Below are positions 1 to 17,627 of a DNA stretch of 64,000 nucleotides, in pieces. The translations under genes were made by a program, and so were the position numbers. Under the pieces are notes generated by a model. It saw only the letters and a list, made by a program, of their open reading frames with translations. It was not told the origin of the DNA and did not search any database. The number at the start of each line of letters is the position of its first letter. The stretch's first letter is position 1. The DNA is from Homarus americanus. Lineage: Eukaryota > Arthropoda > Malacostraca > Decapoda > Nephropidae. Location: contig NW_024732415.1 of the NCBI RefSeq assembly GCF_018991925.1, positions 2,362,838 through 2,426,837 of the forward strand, read 5' to 3'.

Positions 1-616
1 TATATAGTATGTTGTGTCATAACATTTAAATTTTTCACACATTTTCCTTCAGTTCATGTTTATATCCACTTTCAGTAAAGCCTAATATGGTATACAGTAT
101 CTCTTTATATACTAATTTCCTCATGCCACTTTCCTTAACTACAGTGTTTTTTCTCCATACTACTGTACTCATATTCTCAAAGTACAGTATGAGGTACATG
201 TTTTTTTATCATGCTGTCTCTCATTTCACCTTGTAGCTGCACTTCCCCTCATTAAGCCTCTTATTTCTACACATTTCAATACACTTCCTTCACCACTACA
301 CAGTTCCTTCACTAAACCTCCCAACACTACACCATCCTTTATTTTAGTTTGTCTTGGAACTAGCACTGAGTTGATGTATAATGTTAATGCTCACTGTTAC
401 TAAATGTTAATTGAAAGTTTCTCTTGGCTATTTCCCAATTGTCTTCTGTTAACCTTTTTGTATGACCAGTATAGTCAGTAATTCTGTACATACATACGTA
501 CTTTAGATAGATTAAGGAGATGTATTAAAGTAACTGTTTAAATGACATTTTTAGATATTGCAATAACTAGACTTAGGCACTTTAATAGAGTGAATGTTTC
601 CAGTAGCCTGAGTGTT
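1..616. other. AT-rich non-coding stretch
   Basis: No convincing exon, RNA gene or named repeat is visible. Runs of T and A, short CA-rich pieces and stop codons in all frames suggest intergenic DNA. Confidence 0.5.
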
Positions 617-913
617 CACACACCACCACCTGGTGTTCTACCATACACTCACACACCACCACCTGGTGTTCTACCATACACTCACACACCACCACCTGAT
701 GTTCTACCATACACTCACACACCACCACCTGGTTTTCTACCATACACTCACACACCACCACCTGATGTTCTACCATACACTCACACACCACCACCTGGTG
801 TTCTACCATCCACTCACACACCACCACCTGGTGTTCTGCCATCCACTCACACACCACCACCTGGTGTTCTACCATCCACTCACACACCACCACCTGATGT
901 TCTACCATACACT
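617..913. repeat. 33-bp minisatellite, nine copies
   Basis: Nine head-to-tail 33-bp units start with CACACACCACCACCTG. Because the unit is a multiple of three and lacks stops, the array is open in two + frames and at least one - frame. One + frame would read an 11-residue unit HTPPP(G/D)VLP(Y/S)T. Copies differ by G/D, V/F and Y/S swaps. The surrounding sequence has no coding character, so this is a tandem repeat and not a gene. Confidence 0.9.
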
Positions 914-1829
914 CACCAACTTTAGTCCTCCAGACATTGCTAGTTTCCCATTTCTCTATATTTTATTATTTCTTCTTCTGCCACTGCCTGTTGTGTATAC
1001 TTGCGATGATATAATCCAATAATTTCACACACATTTCTTAGTTTTAAATTAAAGGCAACTGCTCCACGTGTGATAATCATACTGTACCAGAATATGGATT
1101 ATTTCAACAAGTAGTCTGAGTATTACTGTTTGAGGTTTGACATATGAAGATACAGAGACAATTTATAATAATTTGTAGAAGATTCTGAAAATGCTGCCCA
1201 GAAAGGCATACATGAGAGGCTGTTTACTTCTATGATGGTAAAAACATTCGGGTATAATGTATCTTTCAAAATGTTTACTTCATGACACTTGTATTCTGTA
1301 AAAATATATCCCATAACTCTTGACTGATAATGACACTACCCCACTAGCCAATATTGTCTCCTGTTGCTTGTATCAAACTCCTAAATAAATTATTTTTTTT
1401 ACCTATTCTGTCCTTTCTTGGTAATGTTGAATAATAACTGCATGTATTCATCATCAGAAATGTTTTTTACTGAGGAATAGATGTATAATAATACCTTGAA
1501 TAATGATGTACATTGTGAAGAATCTGTGTTTTTAAATAATTGTATATTTAAAATTTGTGATATGCTACAATTTTAATAAAATAAATCTTATATATAACTG
1601 TATATATATAAATATATTGTTTCAGTTTCCTTTACACACACTTACACACATACACCTGCCTCTCATAATAATTTTGTTTACAGATTATCATGTACAGTAC
1701 AGTACTACCTGTACTATAATTTTCATCAAATCACATTTCTTAATTATGTGTTACAGTATTCTTTATTGACTCTCACTTTCACAACATACAGGATTTCCAA
1801 GATAATGTATTATTGGAATAAATTATGGA
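914..1829. other. Non-coding AT-rich stretch
   Basis: No exon, RNA gene or transposon end was recognised. Short AT microsatellite pieces occur near 1600. TACAG/TACTG pentamer clusters are present near 1690. Confidence 0.45.
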
Positions 1830-2150
1830 ACAAATGTTAAGTGCTACAGACTGTCATTTGATTGAGGGCATCCAGAGGAGCTGGTCACCAGACTGGTGCC
1901 CGCACTCCAGCACCTTAGGTACCCAGAGACTAGAATACCTGCAGTTGCCTAACTTATACTATAAATGGGCAAGAGTTTATAAGCCCCTCAAGTGTACATT
2001 ACAGTATTGTACTCAGTCAAGTGTTCATACCTGGAACTAGCAGAAGCCTACCCCACTGGAGCCCACAGCTTCAAGTTAAAGAAGCCACAAGTTAAAAAAT
2101 TGCCAGGACAGAGGGCAAACTTTTTTGGAACAACCTGCCAAAGTGCTGTG
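1830..2150 (+). mobile_element. CR1-like LINE reverse-transcriptase tail, fragment 1
   Basis: Conceptual translation gives pieces typical of the extreme C-terminus of CR1/Jockey-type reverse transcriptases: a TQRLEYLQLP-type segment, an LYYKWAR segment (usually LYYRRARGDLI), then ELAEAYPTGAHSFKLKKPQVKKLP. Stops and frame changes separate them, so it is a decayed copy. Related fragments lie at 2457-2850, 45050-45310 and 46270-46680 in this window. It breaks off at the duplicated unit starting near 2155. Confidence 0.6.
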
Positions 2151-2154
2151 ACAG

Positions 2155-2456
2155 CATTTTGTGACTTTGTGACACCAAATACTAGTCGAAAAGTGATTGG
2201 CAGTCCGATTTATTCATCTAGGACCATTATTTGACTTCATTCCGGCTATATTTGGCTACATTTGGGTACATTTGGGTAATTCCTCGCTCCGTCGGTACAG
2301 GCACGCGATCTATTAACTCAGATTAAAGTAAGTTTTCCAATTTTTTGTGACTTTCTGACACCCAATACTAGTCGAGAAGTGATTGGCAGTCCGATTTATT
2401 CATCTAGGACCATTATTTGACTTCATTCCGGCTATATTTGGCTACATTTGGGTAAT
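2155..2456. repeat. Direct duplication of a ~115-bp unit
   Basis: A unit starting TGTGACTTTGTGACACCAAA (about 2159-2278) recurs as TGTGACTTTCTGACACCCAA (about 2347-2456). Both copies contain the same core with CTAGGACCATTATTTGACTT. A short TACATTTGGG repeat at the end of copy 1 is doubled. The pair interrupts two LINE tail fragments and may be a short non-autonomous element or a local tandem duplication with a 70-bp spacer. Confidence 0.7.
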
Positions 2457-2850
2457 TAGTCGGACCCCAAAGAAAGGCCACCAGAGTGGTGACTGCACTA
2501 CAGAACCATTCAAAGAGATTAAAAGTGTGCTATTGGCAGGTAAGAGGCGACTTAATAAGTTTATAAACATCTCGGAGGGCACTACTCAGTCGAGTGCCCA
2601 TACCTGAAGCTGGCAGATGCCTGCCCCACAAGGGGTCACAGTTTAAGGATGAAGAAGTCACATGTTCAGAAAACTGTCAGAGCAAACTTTTTGTAGTGAG
2701 AATTGTAAATTCTTGAACAATATGCCAGAGAGTGTCGTAATGACACAGAGTGTAAGCTCATTTAAAACCAAACTTGACCAACACTGACATAAGTACAGAT
2801 ACATTCTGAAACCAGTACAGTAAATGCCAACAGTGCATAACATAGATGTA
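2457..2850 (+). mobile_element. CR1-like LINE reverse-transcriptase tail, fragment 2
   Basis: The + strand carries another decayed copy of the LINE C-terminal segment: an 'RTPKKGHQSGDCT' piece, then a region matching HT-PEAGRCLPHKGSQF, and finally SFKTKLDQH-like codons near 2758-2790. Stops are frequent. It is probably part of the same insertion as fragment 1, separated by the duplicated unit, or a tandem copy. Confidence 0.5.
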
Positions 2851-4282
2851 ACCACCTACCCAAGTAGCTATTGAGTCACTTGAGTCAGTCAGAGAGTTTA
2901 AGGTCTGAATTATATCTTATATCCCAAGGGGATGAGAGATAATACAGCTTTATTTTCAAATGAGCTTTATTCAGATTACTACCTTAAAAACTTAGCAAGA
3001 TATTTCAAATGGTCTGGAGTCTTGGCAAATGGTCTGATCTAAGATTAAACTTCACTCCAAAAGATTAATCCTGTTAACCTGCTTAATTGCAGCAGCTGGG
3101 ACTACTTTAGAATGCCTCAATTATAGAAGAAGAGAAATTCAAAGGAAATGAGGGTTGTTTATAAATCTCACATTACTCTTATCAAATGTAACTATCTGTC
3201 ATTAGTGGATGGCAGATGGCTAACACCATAAGGAGTTGTTCGATTTTGTAATTTTTTCCATGACAATGCACAGAACTTAATAGAACTTGACTGAACCAAG
3301 GAAACCTACCTAACTTTACCTACACACAATAATAATAAAAATGCATACCATACGAAAAGAGAAGAAAGAATATAGTTGTAACTTACATGTATAGGTTTTC
3401 TGTGTCAGGTTCGTACAACACAATTCACTTAATATATTTAGTTATTACACTAGAGGCAACATACAACTCTTATAAATTATGAAAATACATAAAATAAGAG
3501 AGACGCGCTCCCCCACACGTACACATTAAACAATTTTACCTCGCCATGGGTAAAGATTTGGCACCACTGTACACTTACTACAGTAAAGTTGTTTGAAAAT
3601 GTATATAATTTCAGCCACGATATTATTAAATATCAAAGGAATAAAGAATACTAGATAACTCTAATATATACATAAATATATCTCATTAGCGTGTGTGATA
3701 AGATTGGATTTTAAATTTTAGTGTTCCTAACTTGTTTGATTTGTCTCTAATCCCTGCATGTAGTACAAAGAGTCAAAGGCGATATTACACTTATTACACG
3801 ATTTTTTTTAATTGTGCCTTTTGGCCCTTTTTTTTTGAAAGGAAATTTTACTTTCATGCAGTGAAGTTACTTGATATAAATAGGATTTGTTGGTTAACTT
3901 ATGGCATTTTGTTTGTTTTCCGGTTATATTATTAGTTACTATATTTAACGTAAAGGTAAAAAAAATCTATTGCTTAAAAATGAATACATGTGTATTTTGT
4001 TTCGTGTTCATAAAATTTGTCTCAATTTTGCCTATTATAAATATACAGATAAAGTGTAAATGATCCCCAAATTATGGAAACATTTGGTCGTGGCAACAGT
4101 CGTTCATACTTGTTAATGACGCATCGATGACGTCCACAGCGAGAGCGAAGATGATGCCAGATATCTCGGGAAATGTTAAAACCCCTTGTAATTTGCATTC
4201 TGAACATTAACTATTTTAATTAAAATGATTATTATAAAATGGAGAACCTTTCGCCTAAGTGACCTGGATATGACAATAATTA
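2851..4282. other. Intergenic stretch upstream of TPI
   Basis: No exon or RNA gene was recognised on either strand. The sequence is AT-rich with scattered homopolymers, becoming more GC-rich from about 4283 where the TPI 5' region starts. Confidence 0.45.
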
Positions 4283-4430
4283 TTAAAAGAGTAATAAGAG
4301 ATAGACTTGGCACCAGCTGGGAGAGAGAGCCGGCCTGGGCCCAGCCAGACCTCGCCCGGCGCAGACGACGCAGCGGGTGCCACTCGACCACACACTTCCT
4401 GCTATATCTCTACTTCTAGCGCTCCTCAAG
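4283..4430 (+). promoter_or_regulatory. GC-rich proximal promoter/5' leader of TPI
   Basis: A local GC-rich, CpG-containing block (for example around GCCCGGCGCAGACGACGCAG, 4353-4372) directly precedes the TPI start codon and contrasts with the AT-rich surroundings. No clear TATA box sits at a fixed distance. The exact transcription start cannot be fixed from sequence. Confidence 0.45.
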
Positions 4431-9794
<5,364 letters not shown>

Positions 9795-10373
9795 GCTGTT
9801 AAAGGGAAGATGAGAATTTGTAATGAGGTCTCGACCATCTTGTTGTATTTAATTCTATGGGATGCTATGGAGCCATAAGAATGTGTTTGTGTGAATGTTA
9901 AGATGGGGGTAATTGTCTACATTTTTATAATTTTACCTAAATATTTTTACACCATGCATATAGAACTTGGCCCAGAAACTTAATGAGAACTGGTCTTGAA
10001 ATGGGAATATATCTGGAGTGTTGACCTTGTCTTTGGTTAAGGAGTACTGCATGTCATGTGCTAGTTCCTAGATCATTTGTGGTCTTTCATTTATTAAACG
10101 TAAGGTATTGTAGGTAAGCCTTCGGTTTCCAGTAATGGATGATAGTTAAGTCTCATAGACTCCGAATTGTGACAATTTATTGATGACATTCCCAAACAGA
10201 TCTTATAAAATATTAAGTGCATCACCAAGTATGGTATTGCACTTTTAATATTTTACAAAAAACTTGGTTAAGTCATTGACCTTTTATATATTGCTCACCT
10301 GATCTTTACTTCATTGCTGATTTTTTGGCTAAATTTAAATTAAGTTGTCTGATTGTAGTGTACAATATTCTAC

Positions 10374-10379
10374 AATAAA
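10374..10379 (+). terminator. Polyadenylation signal of TPI
   Basis: AATAAA lies about 580 nt after the TPI stop codon. It is followed by a GU-rich downstream element (TGTGTGTTGTGTGG, from about 10397), which suggests the main 3' end near 10.39-10.40 kb. Confidence 0.6.
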
Positions 10380-10399
10380 TTGTGCTGTTAGAAAATGTG

Positions 10400-12290
10400 T
10401 GTTGTGTGGTTTCCTTTATCAGTATGTTAAAATGTTCTTTATTTTGTATAACTCATGTATTCTGGGCAGGATGTAGCCTGAATCCTCAAAAAATGCTTTA
10501 GATTTTACATTAATGCTGAATAAATACTAATCAAAGAATTTGGGACAACAGTTTGCTCATAAAATAAAATAAAGCTTTTACTACTTCCAGAAAGACATAA
10601 TTTTAAGCATGAATATTGAATGGGGGTTAGAAATATAGGAGGTACAAAAAATGTAAATGTCTAACACCACACTTCTCTAATATCCCGCCTTGTCTAAAGA
10701 GTGGGAGAGGAGTGATGGCAAGAAAAAAATCACTGAAAGAACAGAAGTAGGGTGGATGTTGCTGAAGGAATGGATACAGTACATTAAAACTTACCTTGAT
10801 GGGATTAACAGCTTTGAGACTGAACATAAGGTATACATAAACAGTACAGTATACATAAAAAAATATGATCCCTATCCCATGTTAAGTGTTGATGAGGACT
10901 TGACATTGGCAATCTTGCAAATTATATTACTCGGAAGACAATTAATTACAGTACACAAAAGGAAATAATGTTACCCAAGTTACTTGATCAAGACTTGATC
11001 AAAACATACCTAAAAATATGGTAAGCAATATTAATGAATCGGATTATCATATTTTTCTCTTTTATTTGTAGATGCAAGCAAAATATAACCATTTAAAAAT
11101 ACAGTACAGGTAACAACATTTGTGAAATGAAAGTTATGACATTAAATTTGGAAGATTTTGTCTAGTAGATCAATTTTAATATCAAATTCTTAAATTTTAT
11201 AGTCTAGAAAATCATTTGTCATCCAAAAACAAGGGTGGGATAACTACTCGAAACCTAAACCATAAACTACTGTACAGTAGTTACTTTGAGTATTGTTACT
11301 TAGCATACACCAAGATAATGCAAGTTATACAGTAACTACAATGTTAAGTAATCTGAGAGGGGAAGTTTTCACATTGTTTTTTTCCTTATTAGATACCCTA
11401 TACTGCTATTACCCAGCTCGTGCACCATGACACGTTGCGTCAAATCATTGGGTAGGACTACAGTATTTGTATCGGTGACGCAATTAAGTCCTTAAACTTT
11501 TAAAAATTCACCCCCCCCCCAAAGTTTTCAAAATAATTGTCAAAGATGATTAGATGATCTTGTGAGGGAAGCTTCCAGAAAGTGCCAAAACGTGGGTGGC
11601 TTCTGGTGTCCAACAGTTTCCTCCCGTTAACCACGCTGGTAGAACACATCTTTATTTTCTCTCCCACCCTCCCGAAAATTAGTCATATCAAAATTCCAAA
11701 GTCACCATTGGAAAGCTCTTAAAATTTTGCTTCTGTAACTACAGGTATTATAATACCTTGGTAGGATTGTGAAAATAATCTGAGAAATGATTCTAGGAAC
11801 AAAGATTTTGTTTTATTTGGAGTGAAAAATAGTTTTACTCTTGTCTCTTTGTTTTTTCTGCTTATGTTAAAGCCAAAACAATAACAAAGTCAGTGATGTA
11901 TAAATCATGAAAAAAAATTAATAACAATCTTGTGGGATAAATTGACCACACTATGATGACCAGACCTCACATGAGTGACCCCATATGACCTTTGTCATAG
12001 TCACAGAAACTTAAAAACTTTTTGCGTGTGCTAGAGGGTTAAGTTCCCAGTCATTTACTTGTGGTTTGAACATGAGGCAGATAAAAACCTACAAATGCAC
12101 TGAATATTTTTTGTGTTGAAACAAATACTGTATGTGGATGCTGTCTTGAATATTATAGACAGTAAAGTGAACTACTGTATTTGATGCTTAAATACATACC
12201 CAAGACCAAATCCACTGGCTCCAAGAGTATTAGATCATTACACATGAACCATGTGACAATTAACTAAGCTAAGAAAAACTCAATTTCAAG
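10400..12290. other. Intergenic, no gene recognised
   Basis: Both strands are AT-rich with frequent stops. Small C-runs (near 11510) and TACAG/TACTG clusters (near 11270) occur. No transposon end or exon is supported. Confidence 0.4.
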
Positions 12291-14860
12291 AGATGGGTCG
12301 TGACATATGATAAGCAGGACAGAAGGGTGTATGCTAGGTCCAGGAACCAAACCAAGTCAGTGTAAAAAGACTAACAAAAAAAAAAAACAGAGTTTCAGAG
12401 GCAGACTGTAAATGAGGCCAAGTCAAGTGTGTGTATCAGTCCTGAGACTTCCGGATGGGATCTACTGACTCAGATCAGGACAAGGCAGAGACATTTATAA
12501 ATTATTTTCCTTAATGTGAACAACCACCCTGCATCTGAGGAAAACCTTCTTGACAACACTATTGCACACTAAGTTCCCAGTAGAGTGTATTAGAACCATA
12601 CTGTCAAAGCTCAAGGCCCATAAGAGCCCTGGCCCTGATAGTGTGCATCTCAGTGTTAAGAGCTGTGCAGTGAGCTCACAGAGCCCATTAAAATCCTGTT
12701 ATGGAGATGAATGGTTGACCAAAAGGTCCCCAGTGACTGGAATGTGACATAAGTGAATCCTTTATTGAAGAGAGTGAATGACACAGCAGGACCAACTACA
12801 GGCCGGTGAGTGTGACCAGCATAGTGTGTCAAGTGCTGTACTAGAGAGCATTAAATGCAATTCTGTGATGGAATATCTACTACAAAACAACCTTGTCAAA
12901 GAATAACAGTATGGTTCTAAGCCCAGATGCTCTTGCATGATGCAATTACTTAAAGTGCTTGATGTGTGGATACATTCTGAAGCAGGATGGTAATACTGGT
13001 TCAATCTCGATTTAACAGCGCTAGATTTACTGGCAACTCGCATTTAACGGCAAAATTTAGAGATCGTGGAATTTTTTTTAAAGGCCTGCCTGTAATTTCC
13101 ACTAGTTCCTCTCCCTGCTGCATTGCTCCCACGGCTCTGTGGTCAGTTTGTTTTGACACTGCAGTTCAGCCAGTGATGTGCTCGTGTGATCACCCTAAAT
13201 TTCTATTTTCTTTGCATCAATTATGGCCTCTAAGAGACCTGAAAACCCTACTGGAGTTACACTAGTGACCCAAAGAAGAAAAGAGTTACCTTGAACATTG
13301 TGTAGAAAGTTGAAATATTACAGAAACTAGACCATGTAGTGTCTGCTTGTCAACTTCATGAAATCTATGGAGGGAGGGAGGACAACTTTACCACCTCCTG
13401 CTCGGCAGCCCATGATCCCTTTATAACAACAGTATGCAATTCACCATAATTCCCATATTATTTAGGTTCACTTGGTGCCGGGTTAATAAAACATTATCAA
13501 AATATAATTAATTTTCCCAGAAATCCCACACTCAATCTCAGAAGAACTACTGCGCCATAGTATATTCTCAGTGTCTTGTTTACAGAGCGGTAACACTGAC
13601 CCGCTCTTACTAACAGTGTTGCCAGCACTCACCATCTCTATAGCACCGTTCTTGTCACTGCTCAAGAGGGCTGGTGCTTACCACAGGATCTGTCTTGGGC
13701 ACTAGTAAATATTATTGTAGTGTACAGTATAATGTATCTCCATATGCCCTGGTTATTCACTGATCATTTGTCTAAGTGCAAATGAAGCCAAATCGAGCCA
13801 TCATGCAGCACAGATCAGCTGGGCAGTCACCAGTTGACTCCGAGACGTGAGTCAGTATGCTGTAAGGTTACATCTGGGGTAGGAGCCGGGTGGGTGGAGA
13901 TTGCTGACTGGTGAGTCGAGACGCAGTTATAGCTCAGTGCTTAATGCCTCCAATTTTCTTATTTTTTAGTTTTATATTATATTTTCTTTATTTCTAAGCC
14001 ACATAAGAGCAATGTAATTTTTACTCTTTTGCTCTGTATTAGAGAACACTGTTTTACTACGATAGACTATAATATCCTAAGTGTTTACGTCCCATGGTGT
14101 TATGTGTTTATTTACATACTCAGACTTGAATTATACTTAGAGAAAACAAGTATTTATTAAAATTTATTAGTTTTTATTACAAAAACTTATTCCATATAAA
14201 TAACAACACCATCTCTGAAACATTTATCATTTCTAACCTAAGATATTATGACAAATATGATAATCTTGGTAGCTTGATGCAATGGATTCATCAGCGACGC
14301 CCCCCTCCCCCCCCCCCATTACTTTCATTTAATAGCAAATTGGATTTAATGGCATGGTCCAAGTCCCACTGATGCCATTAAATTGAGGGTCAATCTGCAA
14401 TGACAATATATATAGTACCTTGACTTTGTTAAGGCATTCGATAACATACCTGATGAAAGGCTGAAAATTAAACTGGAAGGGCACAAAATTGTCTTGTGTA
14501 CCTATGACAAGTGGAATATCATAGGGCAGTCAGCTGGAACTGTTGTTGCTATTTTATATATGATGTGCCAGATGCTATACTGTATACTACTTCATACAAA
14601 TGTTTGCAAAGTTATTCAAGGAAATTAAGAACCAAACAGACAGAACAATACAGAAAGATTTCTGCCAGTTTTAGGAGTGGTGAAAAAATGGACAGTAAAG
14701 TTCAGCATCACAAAATGCAAAAAGATGCACCAATGTGACAAAGAACATCACTGAATCTAAATGTGAAAAAATCTTATGAAAGTGGAAATAATCAAAATGT
14801 ATTTTGCAAAAGTTTCAGATCCTCTTGGACTCTTGGCCAGTGATCCATTTGATTACAACA
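12290..14860 (+). mobile_element. LINE reverse-transcriptase relic, split by a DNA transposon
   Basis: Successive pieces follow the order of a CR1/Jockey-like RT: TDSDQDKAETFINYF (about 12465), then ILSKLKAHKSPGPDSVH (12600-12647), NYRPVSVTS-like codons (near 12795), and LDVWIHSEAGW (about 12958). It resumes at about 14410 with YLDFVKAFDNIPDERLKIKL (the YLDF(x)KAFD motif A region), then FKEIKNQTDRTIQKD (about 14615) and an ITKCKKMHQ-like piece (about 14705). Multiple stops and frameshifts make it inactive. The gap at 12996-14398 is a separate Tigger-like insertion. Confidence 0.8.
12996..14398 (+). mobile_element. Tigger/pogo-like element nested in the LINE
   Basis: The left end reads CTGGTTCAATCTCGATTTAA after TA. 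The right end, reverse-complemented, reads CAGATTGACCCTCAATTTAA. These imperfect TIRs exactly bracket the interruption of the RT reading frame. Inside, codons from about 13223 read MASKRPENPTGVT, followed after frame changes by KKRVTLNIV and KVEILQKLDHVVSACQLHEIYG, which resembles the N-terminal helix-turn-helix of Tigger/jerky transposases. No catalytic domain survives, so the copy is dead. Confidence 0.7.
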
Positions 14861-14869
14861 AAAATTTTG

Positions 14870-16365
14870 AATTTATTGTATCATGAGGTAAGTTTCAACA
14901 TGCTGAATTTACATATATATTTGCTAAAATTGCCCCACAAGTTGTGTCAAGTTAGGTGACTTGGGCAGCTTTGGGAATTGTGTGCAGCTATTTGGTGTCT
15001 CTCGGGCAGCTCCCTTTCATCAGCCCTTGATTGCACACCCTTGGTACAGTCTTGTATACAGTATGCTGTTTTGCCTTGTGTTACAATATGAATTCAAAAG
15101 ACTCCCACAAGTATCCTGAAGATGTCAAAGCCCTCCACTTGCTGGACAAAGCTCCAGCTTACCTAGCTAAGGAGGAATTTAGCAGCTGGGATAGTAAAAT
15201 CATCCAGTCCATCATTCAAACTATAAAGAGACATTACTGTCACGACCAGATGGACGGCTGCCTGGTGGAGCTGGTGATGAATTAAAGGTCACTAGATAAC
15301 TCTTAAGAAGTACAAGTTTTATTATTGTCTTCAACATTGCTGAAGCATATTAGATGGTGAAGGAGTAAACCCTGATGAATACAATAGCTGGAATAAATTG
15401 CTCTGGCAGATACAATTTCAGGTCAGACTTCAAGGGTTTTGAACCTGAGGACTACATGCAGGCCTTAATAAGGGGTGGAAAAAAATGTGGCTAGAGCTTG
15501 ATGAAGACAAACCTGGCTACCACTATGTCTAAGAGGAGAAAATTATGGAAGAAGTAACTGGAGGAGAAGAGGAGCCTAAAGAAGACAGCAACTACGACAA
15601 AGATAACGAAAGTGTCTTAAAAGTGAATGGATGTCATGGAAGACAAGAGTGTGCAAACGTGCTATAGTACAGTATTCCACTCATCATGAGCTCCAAACCA
15701 AGATCATGGAGATGCATCATGCAAGAACATAACAGCCCAAAAATCCACACAACTTTCAAGTTATATTCTCCTCGAGAGAAGTGAAAGGAGACAGTGAATG
15801 AAGTAAGTACAGTAACCAGTCCATGGCCAAGAGGGTCCCCTCTACTGGACCGTTCGAACCCTCACCAGGGGCCTCAAGATCATATTTGGACTGTTTGTCT
15901 AGTGACAAGACCTCAGAGCTTCCTGATGTCATCATGGACATAGATAGTAACTCAAAATAAAAACATTATGCATAGATTATAGGTGTGTTTTGTGAAATTT
16001 TATTGACTATAAAATAATAAACAATGAAGTGTAGAGACAGAAAATACAGTAGACAGTGTGTTGTAGAGGTCTGCTGGTCCCCCTAGCAATTACAGTATCT
16101 CCAGTCACCATGGCATGTTTTTCACTATGTTCTTCAGCAATCTAAATACTGTACAGTAATGTACTGTATTCTTTATTATACCTTATTATTTTGTGAATAT
16201 CATGTGCTTGGCCACCTTTTTCTTATTGGCAGGTTTACCAATGTATGGAGGTAAATTTTAGCAACATGTCAAAGTGGATGCAAAAATTTGGAAATATGAG
16301 CAAATTCAGCAATTCAACATGACCAGAGCCCCTAGTGTGCCATATTATCGAGGGTCTAATGTAAT
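14870..16365 (+). mobile_element. Second Tigger/jerky-like transposon relic
   Basis: Codons at about 15112-15240 read EDVKALHLLDKAPAYL then IQSIIQTIKRHY, resembling the DDE segment of Tigger/jerky transposases (DNAPAHP...LQPLDQGVI..FKxxY), with Asp-Lys replacing the usual Asp-Asn. Weaker C-terminal matches follow to about 15480 (FKGFEPEDYMQALIRGGKK). The right end near 16345 contains TATCGAGGGTCTAA, the reverse complement of an ACCCTCGATA-type TIR. The left end is uncertain. Frames are broken. Confidence 0.55.
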
Positions 16366-17627
16366 ATAAAACATTTTTTTATCACATTTTTTTTACTCAA
16401 AAACAAGGAACATTCTATAACAATAAATTTAAAAACATACAAAAATAAAATCAATAAATGAATGTATGAAAAAAGTTTATAATCATATTGAATAAAAATA
16501 ATAACAATGGAATGTAGAGAATCAATAAATTATGGCATGAAGCCTAAGATCATAATGTTTCATCTACAACTGGACTCAGAAAGCTCCGAGCATCACTGTG
16601 ACGCTCAGCTGTGACCTTGATCTTCCAATCTTAACCTAAATTTCATGGTTGCAAATCAATTAGGCTTTGGTCCCAACAGCCACTAAACCTAACAAGGACT
16701 AAGATTCACTAAAGTTGGGGCCTATAAGAACTTGCCACTAACCCTAATACAGTAGTTATGTTGTGTTGGGGTCAATTAGGAATGGGTCCTATTTGACCAG
16801 ACACCAATTTATCATTCCGCAAGTTTGCAAAGTTTCACTCAAATTGGTAAATCAACTTTGAGACATCTTGGTGAACTTTACACTCAGAGATTAAACCAAC
16901 CCCAGCAGCTTCTACAATAAGCATCATTATCTAATAAAATAGGAATTTAGATCAGTCAGATCTAAAAACTGAGATTCAAATTGGATGGAAGTCAACAAAA
17001 AATTCTTCTAACTGTATTCATAAAAACATACTGCACACATAAAGCTTATATATATAAAACTCAATTTACTGACAGAAAAATGCATATAATGTAATATATG
17101 AATTAGGCAAACCATTATAGAATATGCCAATTATAGTCCCTACCAATAGTACCCTATTAGTTACTCCTTCAACCACATATACCGGTAATAAGTATGACCA
17201 TCACACTATTCTCTAAACTCATACCCAGTACTGTACCAAGTCTGATGATAAAAATCTTGTATAGTTTCTATGTAACAAGTGGAATAAGAAAACTAAAGAA
17301 AGAAAGATGTGGAGTAACCAAACAGCATCTCTGGTAAAACCAGCAAGGGACTAAAATCTTGAAGACCCATTTTTGATAAAACAGTTAGAGCAGCACCAAA
17401 GAAACTACTTGTCTAACATACGAAGTTTTCTTTCAAAGTGGATTCCACTTAAATTTACCTCAAGTTAAAACCATTTGGTGTTTTTTCCTGTTTTGGTTTA
17501 ATGTAAAAAATAGAAAACTATAACTCCCACAGTTATAATAAAAAACTACCTTTCATTTGTAACAAAAATGTGACCAATTATTATTAGTACAGGTACTAAC
17601 CTTGTTTGGTTTAGACATGCACTTCTA
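16366..17627. other. 3' flank of the p24 gene
   Basis: This stretch lies downstream of the p24 stop codon on the - strand and should hold its 3' UTR. No further exon, RNA gene or transposon was recognised. Confidence 0.4.

Noticed and set aside
542..925. Open frames of 108-136 codons on both strands
   Set aside because: They come from a stop-free 33-bp tandem unit; composition and openness in several frames show no coding selection.
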